Part shown: positions 53,374-62,222 of the stretch, one piece after another
Layout of the letters: every line of letters begins with the position of its first letter
Numbering within the stretch: position 1 is the stretch's first letter
DNA from: Candidatus Venteria ishoeyi
GTDB lineage: Bacteria; Pseudomonadota; Gammaproteobacteria; Beggiatoales; Beggiatoaceae
Direction of reading: 5' to 3'
Length of the DNA stretch: 62,222 nucleotides
Assembly (NCBI RefSeq): GCF_030378065.1
Contig: NZ_JAUCGJ010000025.1
Coordinates: 1 to 62,222, forward strand
Program-made: the position numbers and the translations under genes
Notes under the pieces: model-generated
Told to the model about the DNA's origin: nothing
Databases searched by the model: none
What the model saw: the letters and a program-made list of their open reading frames with translations, nothing else

Positions 53374-54435
53374 TTGATCATTACCCGCTATTTTTACCGC
53401 GAAATCCTCAATAGCATTGCCGCCTTATTATTGGTATTGATACTGATTTACCTCAGTCATCGTTTTATCATGTTTCTGAACGAAGCAGGTAAAGGCAACC
53501 TGCCTGTAGAATATATTGCGCAACTGTTAGCGTTAAAAGTCTTATGGGCATTGATATTATTAATTCCCTTAACCACCTTTCTGGCAGTTTTACTGACCCT
53601 GGGGCGTTTGTATAACGACAGCGAAATGGCAGCGATGTTTGCCTGTGGGGTGGGCATTCCCTGGATTTTACGGCGCGTGGTGGTACTGGCTTTATTACTC
53701 GCAATTCCTGTGAGTGCTATCAGTTTGTTTGTCGCCCCCTGGTCGCGCCAGCAGGAGGGGCACATCCGCTATGAAATTCGCCAATTATCCGATATTGCCG
53801 GACTGGCTGCCGGGCGTTTTCAAAGTTTTGATGACGGGCGCGGCGTGTTTTATATCGAATCTTATAATAAACAACACCAGGCTATGCACAATGTATTTGT
53901 ATCTTTAGATCGTGGCAATAAAAATATTCTGCTAACTTCAGAAAAAGCCTATCCACTATTGGAAGAAGAGAGTCAGGCGCATTACATTGTCATGTTTAAC
54001 GGTTATCGTTATGATCTATTACCAGGCACCGCACAAGCCCGTTTAACCCATTTTGATCAGCACGCGGTATTGATTAATCCACCGCCAGTAGAGCAAAATT
54101 ATGATTTCCGCGCCGCTGCCACCCACGTCTTGCTCAGCACCGATCATCCTAAAGCCATGGCAGAACTGCAAAGCCGTTTATCCGCACCTTTAACCTTGCT
54201 ATTACTGGCGATACTGGCGGTGTTAATGTCGCATACTGCGCCCCGCCAGGGACGTTATGCAAAAATTTTCAGTGCGATTTTGATTTATTTTATTTATAAC
54301 AACTTGCAGGAAGTCTCCAGAAAATGGGTGGAACAGGAAATACTGCCGACATGGATAGGCATCTGGTGGGTACATGCCGCAATGCTACTGGTTATCAGTG
54401 CGCTCTGGCTACGCCATAAGAAGCGCATTCATTAA
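53374..54435 (+). CDS. lptF: LPS export permease LptF
   Basis: LptF with LptG forms the inner-membrane part of the LptB2FG transporter that extracts LPS. 353 residues with TM helices near the start (IAALLLVLILIYLSHRF), at ~54-78 (KVLWALILLIPLTTFLAVLLTLGRL), ~103-125 and three at the C-terminus. The motifs YFYREILNSIAALL, DSEMAAMFACGVG and LFVAPWSRQQEGHIRYEIRQLSDIAGLAAGRFQSF are family-typical. The start is a TTG at 53374 with ggaa 8 nt upstream. lptG, the usual next gene, is absent; a glycosyltransferase follows instead. Confidence 0.9.
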   Translation: MIITRYFYREILNSIAALLLVLILIYLSHRFIMFLNEAGKGNLPVEYIAQLLALKVLWALILLIPLTTFLAVLLTLGRLYNDSEMAAMFACGVGIPWILRRVVVLALLLAIPVSAISLFVAPWSRQQEGHIRYEIRQLSDIAGLAAGRFQSFDDGRGVFYIESYNKQHQAMHNVFVSLDRGNKNILLTSEKAYPLLEEESQAHYIVMFNGYRYDLLPGTAQARLTHFDQHAVLINPPPVEQNYDFRAAATHVLLSTDHPKAMAELQSRLSAPLTLLLLAILAVLMSHTAPRQGRYAKIFSAILIYFIYNNLQEVSRKWVEQEILPTWIGIWWVHAAMLLVISALWLRHKKRIH

Positions 54436-54490
54436 GCTGACTCAGACATGGTTATTTCCAGAACTTCAAGCAGCGCTTGCAAGGCGGGCA

Positions 54491-54512
54491 TTCCCAATCT
54501 GGAGATTGGGAA
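54491..54512. repeat. Hairpin ttcccaatct/agattgggaa
   Basis: A perfect 10-bp stem around gg, just 3' of lptF. The sequence continues aacgagg, a wording often seen in dispersed palindromic repeats of related genomes. It could also protect the lptF mRNA. Confidence 0.5.
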
Positions 54513-54551
54513 CGAGGTAACTCAGTTTTGGCAAAACTTGCTGTGATGGCA

Positions 54552-54634
54552 AAACCGTAAACCGTAAACCGTAAACCGTAAACCGTAAACCGTAAACCGT
54601 AAACCGTAAACCGTAAACCGTAAACCGTAAACCG
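54552..54634 (+). repeat. Heptamer (aaaccgt) repeated 11 times before a glycosyltransferase gene
   Basis: Eleven perfect aaaccgt units (54552-54628) and a twelfth lacking its last base, ending 9 bases before the ATG at 54644. taa occurs in every unit, so all plus-strand frames are closed; the array is 5' untranslated DNA, not coding. Copy number changes would move anything upstream by 7 bases. A normal ribosome site is not seen between the array and the ATG. Confidence 0.9.
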
Positions 54635-54643
54635 AAACCATAT

Positions 54644-57600
54644 ATGACAACACATAACAACGACAACAAAGCACACAAGACACAAAAACAAGCTGCAACT
54701 GAAACCCCGTTAATTTCAGTCATTATTCGCACCAAAAACCGTCTGCATTTATTACAAGATGCCCTTAATAGTGTTGCAGAACAGACGCACCCTACAGTGG
54801 AAGCCGTTGTCATTAATGATGGCGGGCAAAATGTGGATGCAGTTGTTGAACCATTTCAATCTAAAATTATCCAGGGTACACAACTGATTCAATTCCCCCA
54901 GTCACAAGGTCGTTCTCAGGCAGCCAATGCGGGTATTAATGCCGCCAGAGGCGACTGGATTGCATTTCTGGATGATGACGACACGCTGGAAGCCGATGCC
55001 CTGGCGCATCTGGCGCAATTTATCAGCTGGGATAAGGATTTTATTTATGGCCAGGTTGCGGCCATAAAAATGCTGTCGGCAGAAATGACAGAAGACAAAA
55101 CCTATCAAGAATTGGGGCGTTTTGCAGAAAATTATGACGGTGACCGCCTGTTATTAAGTAATTATATTCCCATTTGCGCTTATATTTGCCGCCGCGATCA
55201 GGCATTGGTATGTGGTGGTTTTGATGCAGAATTTGAATTATTGGAAGACTGGGATTTTTTGGTGCGGCTGACTGCAAAAGCCAGTGTGTATTATACACCG
55301 CATTTAATTGCCTATTACCGAATCTGGGGTGAGTCCTATATTAATAAAAAGAAGCAGCCTCTAGAGCAAGGTTATCGTTTAAAGTTCTTTCAGAAACACT
55401 TAAAACGCTTTTCCCCAGAAGCACTGGCTTACGCTTCAGCAGCTTTTATCGCCTGGAAGGACGAGACGATTGATAAGCTACACGAAAATAATAATAAAAT
55501 TCAGTGTCAATTTCAGGAACACCTTAATGCGACACAACAAGCATTGGAAACCTGTGAACAAGCAAGACAGCATTGCCAGGAAAACCTGGAGGAACATGTA
55601 CAGCTTGATGCTGCTGTCAGCGCACAAAGCAGTAAAATCTGGCAAAACCGCAGCAATGAGTTATTAACCCGTAGCGCCCTGCATACCGCATTTTCGCCTG
55701 CGCAGTCTTTGAATCTGGCTGAATATGGCTGGATACCCTTAACCCGGGGCCTCGCCGGACATGACAGTAAAATTATAGAAACCACGCCCGCTTATGCAGA
55801 AATTGAATTCCCGCTGCCGCTGGTTGAGCATAAAACCCTGTCCTGGGAACTGCACTGGATAGATACCACGCCAGCTAATGCCCTGCTATTTAAGTTCGCC
55901 ACTTACCAACGCGACAATCATTGCACCTTGCATCTGCGCTTAAAACCCAGAGAAACCAGCAATAAAACCGTTAGCGCAAGCTTACAAGGCATCCAGGCTA
56001 AAGATTTTTATTACGCAGTCTTTAATTTAGATGGCCCTTTGGAAAAAGGCCTGTATGACTGTGAACTCAGCGTAGAGAACACTGACAATAACAATCAATT
56101 ATTAGGGCTGTGGCTGACCAGTAATCACCAGCGCCAAGGTGGCATCAGCGTACCCAATTATCATTATGCCGAACCGCAGGCTACAGACTTGCAGGCGATT
56201 TGGGACAAGCTGGAAATTCATCCACGCTTCAGTATCTTAATGCCCTGTTATAACCCAACACCTGTGCATTTACGCGCTTGTATCGACTCGGTAATCAACC
56301 AGCGCTATCCTTATTGGGAACTGTGTATCGCGGATGATGCTTCAACCAATCCTGAAATCTGCGAAATATTACAAACTTATCAGAACGATTATCCCGAGCA
56401 AATCAAAGTGGTTTGTAAAGCGGAAAATGAACATATTTCTGCCACCACCAATGCCGCTTTGGAAGTTGCCAATGGGGATTTTGTTGCACTGTTAGATCAT
56501 GATGATTTGCTCACGACAGATGCGCTGCTGGAAGCTGCCAAGACCTTAAACACCCACCCGCAAGCAGAACTCATCTACTCCGATGAAGACAAATGGGATG
56601 AGGATAAGGGCTGTTATGATGAGCCGTATTTTAAGCCGGACTGGGCACCGGAAATACTGAAAGCGCAAATGGTCATCGGTCATCTTGGCGTGTATCAAAC
56701 ACAGCGGGTCAGAGACATCGGCGGCTTTCGTCTGGGCGTGGAAGGCAGTCAGGACTGGGATTTAGCCTTACGTTTTACTGAAAACCTGAATCCTGAAAAA
56801 ATTCAACATATTGCCAAAATTTTGTATCACTGGCGCAAACATGATGCCTCCACAGCAGGCAATATCAATCAGAAAAATTATGCCATTAAAGCGGGTCTGC
56901 GCATGGTACAAGAAGCGCTGGATAGAGAAGATGAAAATGGTCAGGCAGAATTTGTGCCGCACACCAACCTGATTATGGTGCGCTACCCCGTGCCAGAAGC
57001 GCAACAGCCTATGGTCAGCATCATCATTCCCAATAAAGATAAAAGTGAATTATTACAGCCCTGTCTGGAATCCATCACCCGTAATAATCGTTATGCCCAT
57101 TGGGAAGTGATTATTGTCGATAATGGCAGTACCGAAAAAGCCACCTTTAAGCTGTATCGCAAACACCAGAAGCGCCTGGGCCAACAATTGCGCATACTGC
57201 ATGAACCGGGTACCTTTAACTTCTCCTATCTGGTTAATCAAGGCGTGGCAAAAGCCAAGGGAGAAATGATTTTATTGCTCAACAACGATACCGAAATCAT
57301 TTCACCGTCAAACTGGCTGGAAGAAATGGTCGGTTACGCGCAGCGCAAAGATGTCGGCTGCGTGGGCTGTAAGCTGTTGTATGAAGATGATACCGTACAA
57401 CACGGTGGCATTATTGCCGGTGTCGGCGGCGTTGCAGGGCATAGTCATCTATTTCGCACCCTGCAAGACCCCGGTTACATGGGGCGATTATGGTTTGTCG
57501 CTAACTGTACCGGCGTCACCGCAGCCTGTCTGATGGTGAAACGCAGCCTGTGGGATGAGGTTAACGGTTTTGATGAAAACCTGGCAGTCGCGTTTAATGA

Positions 57601-57883
57601 TGTTGATTTTAACTTTAAGGTCATGGATGCTGGATACCGCAACCTGGTATTACCACAAGTCTTATTTTATCATTATGAATCCAAAAGCCGGGGACTGGAA
57701 GATACCCCCAAAAAGCAACAACGTTTTGCGTTGGAGATTGAAACCATGTTAACGCGCTGGAAATCCAGCTACATTGGTCACGATCCCTATTACAGCCCAC
57801 ACCTGAATCAAGGTCGCGGCGATTTTTCCATAGACAAGGATTCTGTGTATTATTGCCAGGACAATGCTGAGATATTACCGTAG
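54644..57883 (+). CDS. Triple-domain family 2 glycosyltransferase
   Basis: A 1079-residue soluble protein with three GT2 modules. GT2-1: PLISVIIRTKNRLHLLQDALNSV (from ~22), FLDDDDTLE near 107. A coiled coil and a beta-rich, sugar-binding-like segment (~280-515) follow. GT2-2: FSILMPCYNPTPVHLRACIDSV (~525), LLDHDDLLTT near 616, YSDEDKWDE. GT2-3: VSIIIPNKDKSELLQPCLESI (~788), LLNNDTEI near 880, and CTGVTAACLMVKRSLWDEVNGFDE, as in rhamnosyl- or O-antigen transferases. It follows lptF and a heptamer repeat. The ATG has no clear ribosome site. It probably builds a surface polysaccharide. Confidence 0.9.
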   Translation: MTTHNNDNKAHKTQKQAATETPLISVIIRTKNRLHLLQDALNSVAEQTHPTVEAVVINDGGQNVDAVVEPFQSKIIQGTQLIQFPQSQGRSQAANAGINAARGDWIAFLDDDDTLEADALAHLAQFISWDKDFIYGQVAAIKMLSAEMTEDKTYQELGRFAENYDGDRLLLSNYIPICAYICRRDQALVCGGFDAEFELLEDWDFLVRLTAKASVYYTPHLIAYYRIWGESYINKKKQPLEQGYRLKFFQKHLKRFSPEALAYASAAFIAWKDETIDKLHENNNKIQCQFQEHLNATQQALETCEQARQHCQENLEEHVQLDAAVSAQSSKIWQNRSNELLTRSALHTAFSPAQSLNLAEYGWIPLTRGLAGHDSKIIETTPAYAEIEFPLPLVEHKTLSWELHWIDTTPANALLFKFATYQRDNHCTLHLRLKPRETSNKTVSASLQGIQAKDFYYAVFNLDGPLEKGLYDCELSVENTDNNNQLLGLWLTSNHQRQGGISVPNYHYAEPQATDLQAIWDKLEIHPRFSILMPCYNPTPVHLRACIDSVINQRYPYWELCIADDASTNPEICEILQTYQNDYPEQIKVVCKAENEHISATTNAALEVANGDFVALLDHDDLLTTDALLEAAKTLNTHPQAELIYSDEDKWDEDKGCYDEPYFKPDWAPEILKAQMVIGHLGVYQTQRVRDIGGFRLGVEGSQDWDLALRFTENLNPEKIQHIAKILYHWRKHDASTAGNINQKNYAIKAGLRMVQEALDREDENGQAEFVPHTNLIMVRYPVPEAQQPMVSIIIPNKDKSELLQPCLESITRNNRYAHWEVIIVDNGSTEKATFKLYRKHQKRLGQQLRILHEPGTFNFSYLVNQGVAKAKGEMILLLNNDTEIISPSNWLEEMVGYAQRKDVGCVGCKLLYEDDTVQHGGIIAGVGGVAGHSHLFRTLQDPGYMGRLWFVANCTGVTAACLMVKRSLWDEVNGFDENLAVAFNDVDFNFKVMDAGYRNLVLPQVLFYHYESKSRGLEDTPKKQQRFALEIETMLTRWKSSYIGHDPYYSPHLNQGRGDFSIDKDSVYYCQDNAEILP

Positions 57884-57907
57884 AGACATAGCGCTGCTAC
57901 GTCTCTA
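57881..57907 (+). terminator. Short hairpin after the glycosyltransferase gene
   Basis: tagagac (57881-57887, beginning at the stop codon) pairs with gtctcta (57901-57907), 7 bp, with an inner palindrome agcgct. No T-run. It might separate the glycosyltransferase from the kinase gene 42 bases downstream, but co-transcription is likely. Confidence 0.3.
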
Positions 57908-57924
57908 AGATTGGAACCTATTTA

Positions 57925-58899
57925 ATGTCTAACCCGATTGAAAAATTGATTCAGCAAAGCACCCGTGCCAAGGACGTTGAATTTGATTATGCGCTGCAAT
58001 CACTCTGGAGCGGCTATGGCAGCATAGACCGTTATCAATTAACGGGTTCGCAGTATCCCAGCGTTATTGTCAAACACGTTCGTCTGCCGGATAAAAAGAA
58101 CCACCCCAGAGGCTGGAATACTGATTTATCCCACCAGCGCAAACTGAAATCCTATCAGGTGGAAACGCATTGGTACGAACATTACGCCAGACATTGTGAC
58201 AATAATTGCCGTATACCGCAGGTACTCAACATTAAACATCATGGCAATGAGATTGTCATGATTATGGAAGACCTGGATGCCAGTGGTTTTCCCTTGCGCA
58301 AACAAAGTATTGGCTTGGCGGAAATGAAACTGTGTTTAAGATGGCTGGCTTTTTTCCATGCCCGCTTTATGCAGCAAAAGCCCAAGGGACTGTGGTCTAT
58401 TGGTACTTATTGGCATCTGGACACGCGCCCGGATGAATTAAAAGCCATGCCCGATAATGATCTTAAGCGTCATGCGGCTAAAATTGATCAACTATTAAAC
58501 GCCACACCTTATAAAACCCTGGTTCACGGCGATGCCAAATTGGCTAATTTTTGCTTTTCGTCTTCAGGTGAAGCGGTTGCCGCCGTTGATTTTCAATATG
58601 TCGGTGGCGGTAATGGCATGAAAGACGTTGCTTATTTCATCAGCAGTTGTCTGGATGAAAATGAATGCGAAGCTTACGAAGCAAGCCTGCTTGACATCTA
58701 TTTTGATTTTTTAAAACAAGCCTTGCAGCAATATCAACCCGCCATTGATACCGCTCAAGTTGAAGAAAGCTGGCGTGCGGCTTATCCGCTGGCCTGGACA
58801 GATTTTTTCCGCTTTTTACAGGGCTGGAGTCCCGGTCACTGGAAAATTCATCGTTACAGCAGCCAGATAGCCAAACAGGTCATTCAATCGCTATGCTGA
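57925..58899 (+). CDS. Phosphotransferase of the choline/ecdysteroid kinase-like family
   Basis: 324 residues with a protein-kinase-like fold. [16 protein letters not shown] is the hinge. The catalytic loop is [14 protein letters not shown] (Asp/Asn pair); [21 protein letters not shown] is the DFG-equivalent and following loop. These resemble the APH/choline kinase and DUF1679 (ecdysteroid kinase-like) families, which phosphorylate small hydroxylated molecules. It overlaps the CysQ-like gene by 7 nt and follows the glycosyltransferase, so a sugar or lipid carrier substrate is possible; this is inference. Confidence 0.8.
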   Translation: MSNPIEKLIQQSTRAKDVEFDYALQSLWSGYGSIDRYQLTGSQYPSVIVKHVRLPDKKNHPRGWNTDLSHQRKLKSYQVETHWYEHYARHCDNNCRIPQVLNIKHHGNEIVMIMEDLDASGFPLRKQSIGLAEMKLCLRWLAFFHARFMQQKPKGLWSIGTYWHLDTRPDELKAMPDNDLKRHAAKIDQLLNATPYKTLVHGDAKLANFCFSSSGEAVAAVDFQYVGGGNGMKDVAYFISSCLDENECEAYEASLLDIYFDFLKQALQQYQPAIDTAQVEESWRAAYPLAWTDFFRFLQGWSPGHWKIHRYSSQIAKQVIQSLC

Positions 58900-59780
58900 T
58901 GGAACTCGAAGCCTTATGTGATCTCGCCATTAAAGCGGCGTATCTGGCTGGCGAGGTGATTAATCAATATCGCTCATCCGAATTTGAAGTCGGGCATAAA
59001 CAGGTGGGTGACAGCACGGCTTCTCAGATTGTCACGGAAGTGGATCGTAAGGCCCAGCAAGTCATTATAGAAACCTTGGCACCGAGTTTGGAAGCCCATA
59101 ATCTGGCGCTTCTGGCAGAAGAATCGACCGATGATCGGCAACGTTTTGAAAAACCCGCCTTCTGGTGCATTGATCCCCTGGACGGTACGCTGGCCTTCGT
59201 GGAAAAACAACCCGGCTTTTCCGTATCAATTGCTTTAGTCAGTCAGACAGGAGAACCCTTGATCGGTGTGGTTTATGACCCGCTGCAAAAAGATTTGTAT
59301 CACGCGATTAAAAATCGGGGTGCATTTATTAACGCCAAAGCCCTCATATTGCCTGCATTGGATAAAAACGCCCCTTTGCTATTAACGACCGACCGAAGTT
59401 TTAACCAGCACCCCTGGCTAAGCCAAACCCGGCAAGGTTTGGAACAGATTGCTGAAAAGTCAGGTCTGCCGGGAGCCGGAATAGCATTTAAAGTTGGCGC
59501 AGTGATGAATGCCTGCACCATTTTGCGCCAGCCCAATTATTGTTATTTTAAGTATCCCCGCGCAGGCCATAGCGGCGGCAGTGTATGGGACTATGCGGCA
59601 ACGGCATGTTTATTTCATGAAGCGGGCGGCATCGCCACGGATATTTATGGCAAAACCCTGGATTTAAACCGCCGCGAAAGCACCTTTATAAATCATAAAG
59701 GCTTGCTTTATACAGCGGATAAAACATTGGCTGAACAGCTTATAATACTCAATCACCAACTTGAATCATCACCCGCTTAG
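58893..59780 (+). CDS. Inositol-phosphatase superfamily, CysQ-like nucleotidase
   Basis: 295 residues. The metal site is complete: [20 protein letters not shown] (EE pair), [12 protein letters not shown] (WxIDPLDGT with the metal aspartates) and [25 protein letters not shown] (WDxAA). These are signatures of the lithium-sensitive phosphatases. CysQ removes phosphate from PAP in sulfur assimilation; members also dephosphorylate inositol or other sugars, so the substrate is uncertain. It overlaps the kinase gene by 7 nt (ATG at 58893, another at 58899). Confidence 0.85.
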   Translation: MLMELEALCDLAIKAAYLAGEVINQYRSSEFEVGHKQVGDSTASQIVTEVDRKAQQVIIETLAPSLEAHNLALLAEESTDDRQRFEKPAFWCIDPLDGTLAFVEKQPGFSVSIALVSQTGEPLIGVVYDPLQKDLYHAIKNRGAFINAKALILPALDKNAPLLLTTDRSFNQHPWLSQTRQGLEQIAEKSGLPGAGIAFKVGAVMNACTILRQPNYCYFKYPRAGHSGGSVWDYAATACLFHEAGGIATDIYGKTLDLNRRESTFINHKGLLYTADKTLAEQLIILNHQLESSPA

Positions 59781-59857
59781 GTGAAAGTATATGTCTCAAA
59801 TAATTCATGGCGGATGACGGCTGCGCCTTATCCGCCTTACTATCGAGAATTAAAAAC

Positions 59858-60838
59858 ATGCCTTTAGTCTTTGTCTTGTTCATAATTTTATTCGCATTCA
59901 GTGCCAGCAGCCACGCCGATGCCGATACCTTTAGAATCCAGACCGCAAAACAACATGTAGCATTATACGGTTTCACCCGCGCTGCCCGTACCATGCCCTT
60001 AATTAGCGAAGTCTCGGGCAAGGTACTCAAGGTAAACAGCGACATTGGCGAAGCAATTCCTGAATCCGGGATTTTTACCTGTCTGGATGATACGTTTACC
60101 CAGTTGGATAAGCAGGCCAATCAAATTGAGCAAAAACGTTTGCGCACTGATGTTGCTTATTATCAAAAAGAAACCCAGCGTCAGCAGAAACTGATTAAAA
60201 GAAAAAGCACTTCACAATCTGATTTGGATGCCATGCAGCGTTTACTGACGAACACCCGACAACAACTGAAAGTCTTAAAAATTGAACAAAAACGTCTACA
60301 AGAGCGTTTATCACGGTTTTGCATCCAGGCACCCACCGGATGGCGAGTGATTTCACGTCACATTGAGCCGGGACAATGGGTGAGCACTGGGCAAACACTG
60401 GCAACGATTGGTGATTTTCAGCGCTTACACATTCCCTTGCTGCTCAGCCCTCAGGAACTGGCTGCTTTGCAACAACAGGCACAAATTCAGGTCACCTTAG
60501 CGGATGTGCGGCAAGGTTTGGTTCAGGCAAAAATTGCGCATATCGCACCAGATTTTGATGAGCAAACCCGGAAAACCCGGGTAGAACTGGTACTGAGCGA
60601 ATCTTTAGCGGTGTCGCGTGGCGGTTTGCGGGTGCATTTGCAGTTAGAACTGGATGACCACAGCAAAGCGTTTGTGGTGCCAGACAGCGCCCTGCAAACC
60701 CGTTATGACACCAGTATGCTGCAACGGGAAAATGGTCAAACCGTGTCGGTTGTTATTTTAGGGCAGGGCGCAGTAACGAATACATCACGTATAGTTTCCC
60801 CGGAAATTCATGCTGGAGACGTGTTTATGCGGGAATAA
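59858..60838 (+). CDS. RND/HlyD-type periplasmic adaptor protein
   Basis: 326 residues from the ATG at 59858 (gag 11 nt upstream); the longer frame from 59807 is not supported because the signal peptide (MPLVFVLFIILFAFSASSHA) follows this ATG. The lipoyl-like half PLISEVSGKVLKVNSDIGEAIPESGIF, a coiled coil (QANQIEQKRLRTDVAYYQKETQRQ...), then CIQAPTGWRVISRHIEPGQWVSTGQ, and an LHIPLLLSPQELAAL barrel show the membrane-fusion fold. It is convergent with the adaptor at 60914. No RND pump gene lies in the window. Confidence 0.83.
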   Translation: MPLVFVLFIILFAFSASSHADADTFRIQTAKQHVALYGFTRAARTMPLISEVSGKVLKVNSDIGEAIPESGIFTCLDDTFTQLDKQANQIEQKRLRTDVAYYQKETQRQQKLIKRKSTSQSDLDAMQRLLTNTRQQLKVLKIEQKRLQERLSRFCIQAPTGWRVISRHIEPGQWVSTGQTLATIGDFQRLHIPLLLSPQELAALQQQAQIQVTLADVRQGLVQAKIAHIAPDFDEQTRKTRVELVLSESLAVSRGGLRVHLQLELDDHSKAFVVPDSALQTRYDTSMLQRENGQTVSVVILGQGAVTNTSRIVSPEIHAGDVFMRE

Positions 60839-60889
60839 GCTGCATTTGGTGTCATGCCTGTTTTGTGAATGCTAAGCCACATATGGTTT

Positions 60890-60915
60890 AAAATTTTGCC
60901 TCCAGCAAAAATTTT
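60890..60915. terminator. Bidirectional terminator between two convergent adaptor genes
   Basis: aaaattttgc (60890-60899) pairs with gcaaaaatttt (60905-60915) around ctcca. T-runs follow on the plus strand (taattttttat) and As precede it. It stands between the ends of two convergent genes, exactly where a shared terminator is expected. On the minus strand the T-run is aaaatttt-derived and weaker. Confidence 0.6.
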
Positions 60916-62056
60916 AATTTTTTATCTGCATCCCCGACACCATTTGCGGCACGGGTTTATTAACGATTCTGTCTTCTGCGTTTAAGCCTGACAATACCAT
61001 CACTTCATTAGCGCCCTGGGTTTCCCCCAGTTGCAGCAGGTTCAGCTCCACCCGGTTTTCTGCATCAACCACAAACACCATCGGCATCCCGCCTTTATAC
61101 ACAATTGCGCTGGCTGGAACAAACAATTGCGCCATTTTAGGCGTGTTAGGGTCAGCAATGCGCACTTCCGCGTAAATACCAGCCGCCGTTTGTATATCCG
61201 CTGGCAGGTTAAATTTCATATGCAGGGTATGGCGATCCGGGTCAGCCATCGGAAAGATGGTGGCAACGGTAATGGGAATCCATTGCTGCTCAGTATCCAG
61301 TCTGGCTTCCAGATGGTCGCCTTTGCGGATATTTTTACTCAACCGGGTGGGTACATCGGCAACGATTTGCAGTTGCGACATCTGGGCAAATTCCAGCAGA
61401 GGCTGACCGGGTTGTACGGTGTCGCCAATTTCCACAAACTTTTTGATAATGGTACCATCAAATGGAGCCAAAGCGCGGCTGTCGCGCAGCTTTTCATCAA
61501 TCTGACTGATGCGTGACCGCGCCTGAATCAAAGTCTGACGTGCCTGCTCAATGCGGGTACCGCTGGCATAAATATCCGCACCATATTCCGCACCTGGCTG
61601 GCGGGTACCCATCGCGCTGGACATGGGGTTAACAAATATTTGATCAAACATGTTCGGCAAGCCCATCCCCCCCGGCGCGTTGCTGACATTTGGCGATGCC
61701 AGTTGCCGCTGGTATTGCACGCCAGCATTGCGTAGCGCCGCATCTGCGCTGACCCACTCGGCATAAGCCGAATTCCGTTGCGCTCGCAGATCTTCGTTGT
61801 TTAAGGTCAATAAAACCTCATTGCGCGGAAAATTATCCCCTTCTTCCCCCGCCAGGTTTTGAATGCGTCCTGGCAATTCCGCTGCCAGCGTCACCGATTT
61901 TAAGGGTACGACAGTCCCGCCCACCGGCACCCCGTGATCAACGCTATGTTGGCTGACCGTAATAATTTGATTATGCTCGGTATCAGCAAATGCCATCCCG
62001 GCATACAACAGAGATAGCGAGAAAATCCAGTAAGGTATATTGATAAGTTTAAACAT
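60914..62056 (-). CDS. RND efflux periplasmic adaptor protein
   Basis: 380 residues with a signal peptide (MFKLINIPYWIFSLSLLYAGMAFA). Adaptor order: GGTVVPLKSVTLAAELPGRIQNLAGEEGDNF (lipoyl part), a helical hairpin with an unusual loop at ~115-160 rich in Gly/Pro/Met (SNAPGGMGLPNMFDQIFVNPMSSAMG), ALAPFDGTIIKKFVEIGDTVQPGQPLLEFA, and a C-terminal VPASAIVYKGGMPMVFVVD plus GANEVMVLSGLNAEDRIV. It would connect a pump to an outer-membrane channel; neither is in the window. The glycine/methionine-rich loop might bind metal. Confidence 0.88.
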   Translation of the reverse strand: MFKLINIPYWIFSLSLLYAGMAFADTEHNQIITVSQHSVDHGVPVGGTVVPLKSVTLAAELPGRIQNLAGEEGDNFPRNEVLLTLNNEDLRAQRNSAYAEWVSADAALRNAGVQYQRQLASPNVSNAPGGMGLPNMFDQIFVNPMSSAMGTRQPGAEYGADIYASGTRIEQARQTLIQARSRISQIDEKLRDSRALAPFDGTIIKKFVEIGDTVQPGQPLLEFAQMSQLQIVADVPTRLSKNIRKGDHLEARLDTEQQWIPITVATIFPMADPDRHTLHMKFNLPADIQTAAGIYAEVRIADPNTPKMAQLFVPASAIVYKGGMPMVFVVDAENRVELNLLQLGETQGANEVMVLSGLNAEDRIVNKPVPQMVSGMQIKN

Positions 62057-62222
62057 GATTTCCCCCCGTTTACTGCATTTTATGTACGATGGTAGTGAAT
62101 AACATTAATCTCTAAAAGTATAGGGGAAACCCCATGACAGAGAAACCCGTCCACCAGGATAAGCCATAATGCTGTATGCCAGCTATCCAATTATTTTGCT
62201 TGATTGCCAAACTTCTTATTAA
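62057..62222. other. Promoter-side gap at the window end
   Basis: 166 bases with no gene that I can support. Two tiny plus-strand frames (11 and 17 codons from ATGs near 62133 and 62169) end at stops and are not counted. Confidence 0.5.

Noticed and set aside
54452-54813. Minus-strand ORFs with repeated FTVYGLR peptide
   Set aside because: They only translate the aaaccgt heptamer array in reverse; the repetitive peptide follows from the DNA repeat, and the frames are antisense to the glycosyltransferase gene.

Overview
The window looks like chromosome of a Gram-negative gammaproteobacterium with moderate-to-low G+C. Evidence: outer-membrane and envelope genes (two TonB-dependent receptors, MlaC, LptF, three membrane-fusion/HlyD adaptors), a complete set of ordinary housekeeping genes (galE, metF, msrB, ychF, murD, trmL, ftsI-like, dcd), a PEP-CTERM/EPS-type sigma-54 regulator, and a PF09820-type AAA protein of the kind that multiplies in filamentous sulfur bacteria and some methanotrophs. 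A Thiotrichales/Beggiatoa-like or Methylococcales-like host is a guess, not shown. No rRNA, tRNA, CRISPR array, intact insertion sequence or prophage was seen.

Layout. 1-6.5 kb: repeats, two doubtful small ORFs, a TonB receptor, a membrane DUF4145-like protein, a YHYH-type secreted protein, a mobile-looking 156-bp inverted-repeat element and an orphan mlaC. 6.6-11.8 kb: a translationally coupled pair, YfiR plus a 1521-residue CHASE8/histidine kinase/3 REC/2 HPt/class III cyclase protein. 12.1-17.5 kb: galE, a GCS2-ligase/M14 peptidase pair, and a TAXI binding protein with a DUF3011 protein. 17.8-23.2 kb: WbpM-like sugar dehydratase, cold-shock protein, and an apparent metF/sigma-54 regulator/DUF1622 operon. 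23.5-33.2 kb: AAA/PD-(D/E)XK protein, msrB, a second TonB receptor, a secreted CYTH-like protein, ychF with a PilN-like gene, a tandem-repeat block, and a vapB/vapC/dam operon.

33.3-41.7 kb is the most unusual part: a GAF-HlyD membrane-fusion protein, a DUF3467 protein, a double-REC protein with a broken GGDEF domain, then tssB, tssC, hcp and a soluble histidine kinase, without any other type VI secretion gene in the window. 41.7-50.9 kb: murD, pRiA4b ORF-3, trmL, a methyltransferase-GNAT fusion, a small methyltransferase overlapping a penicillin-binding protein, dcd and a VWA protein. 51-53.3 kb: a lysozyme and an amidase, both without signal peptides, around a phage tail-like gene. 53.4-62 kb: lptF, a triple-GT2 glycosyltransferase preceded by 11 perfect copies of a heptamer, a small-molecule kinase, a CysQ-like phosphatase and two convergent RND-type adaptors.

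The non-coding DNA is rich in repeats. A ~164-bp family with 14-bp terminal inverted repeats and an internal hairpin occurs at least six times (both orientations, one copy truncated) plus three short derivatives. An 18-bp motif recurs in at least three or four intergenic regions and flanks the tssB upstream region as an inverted pair. Domain names are from recognition of the translated sequences; no database search was run.
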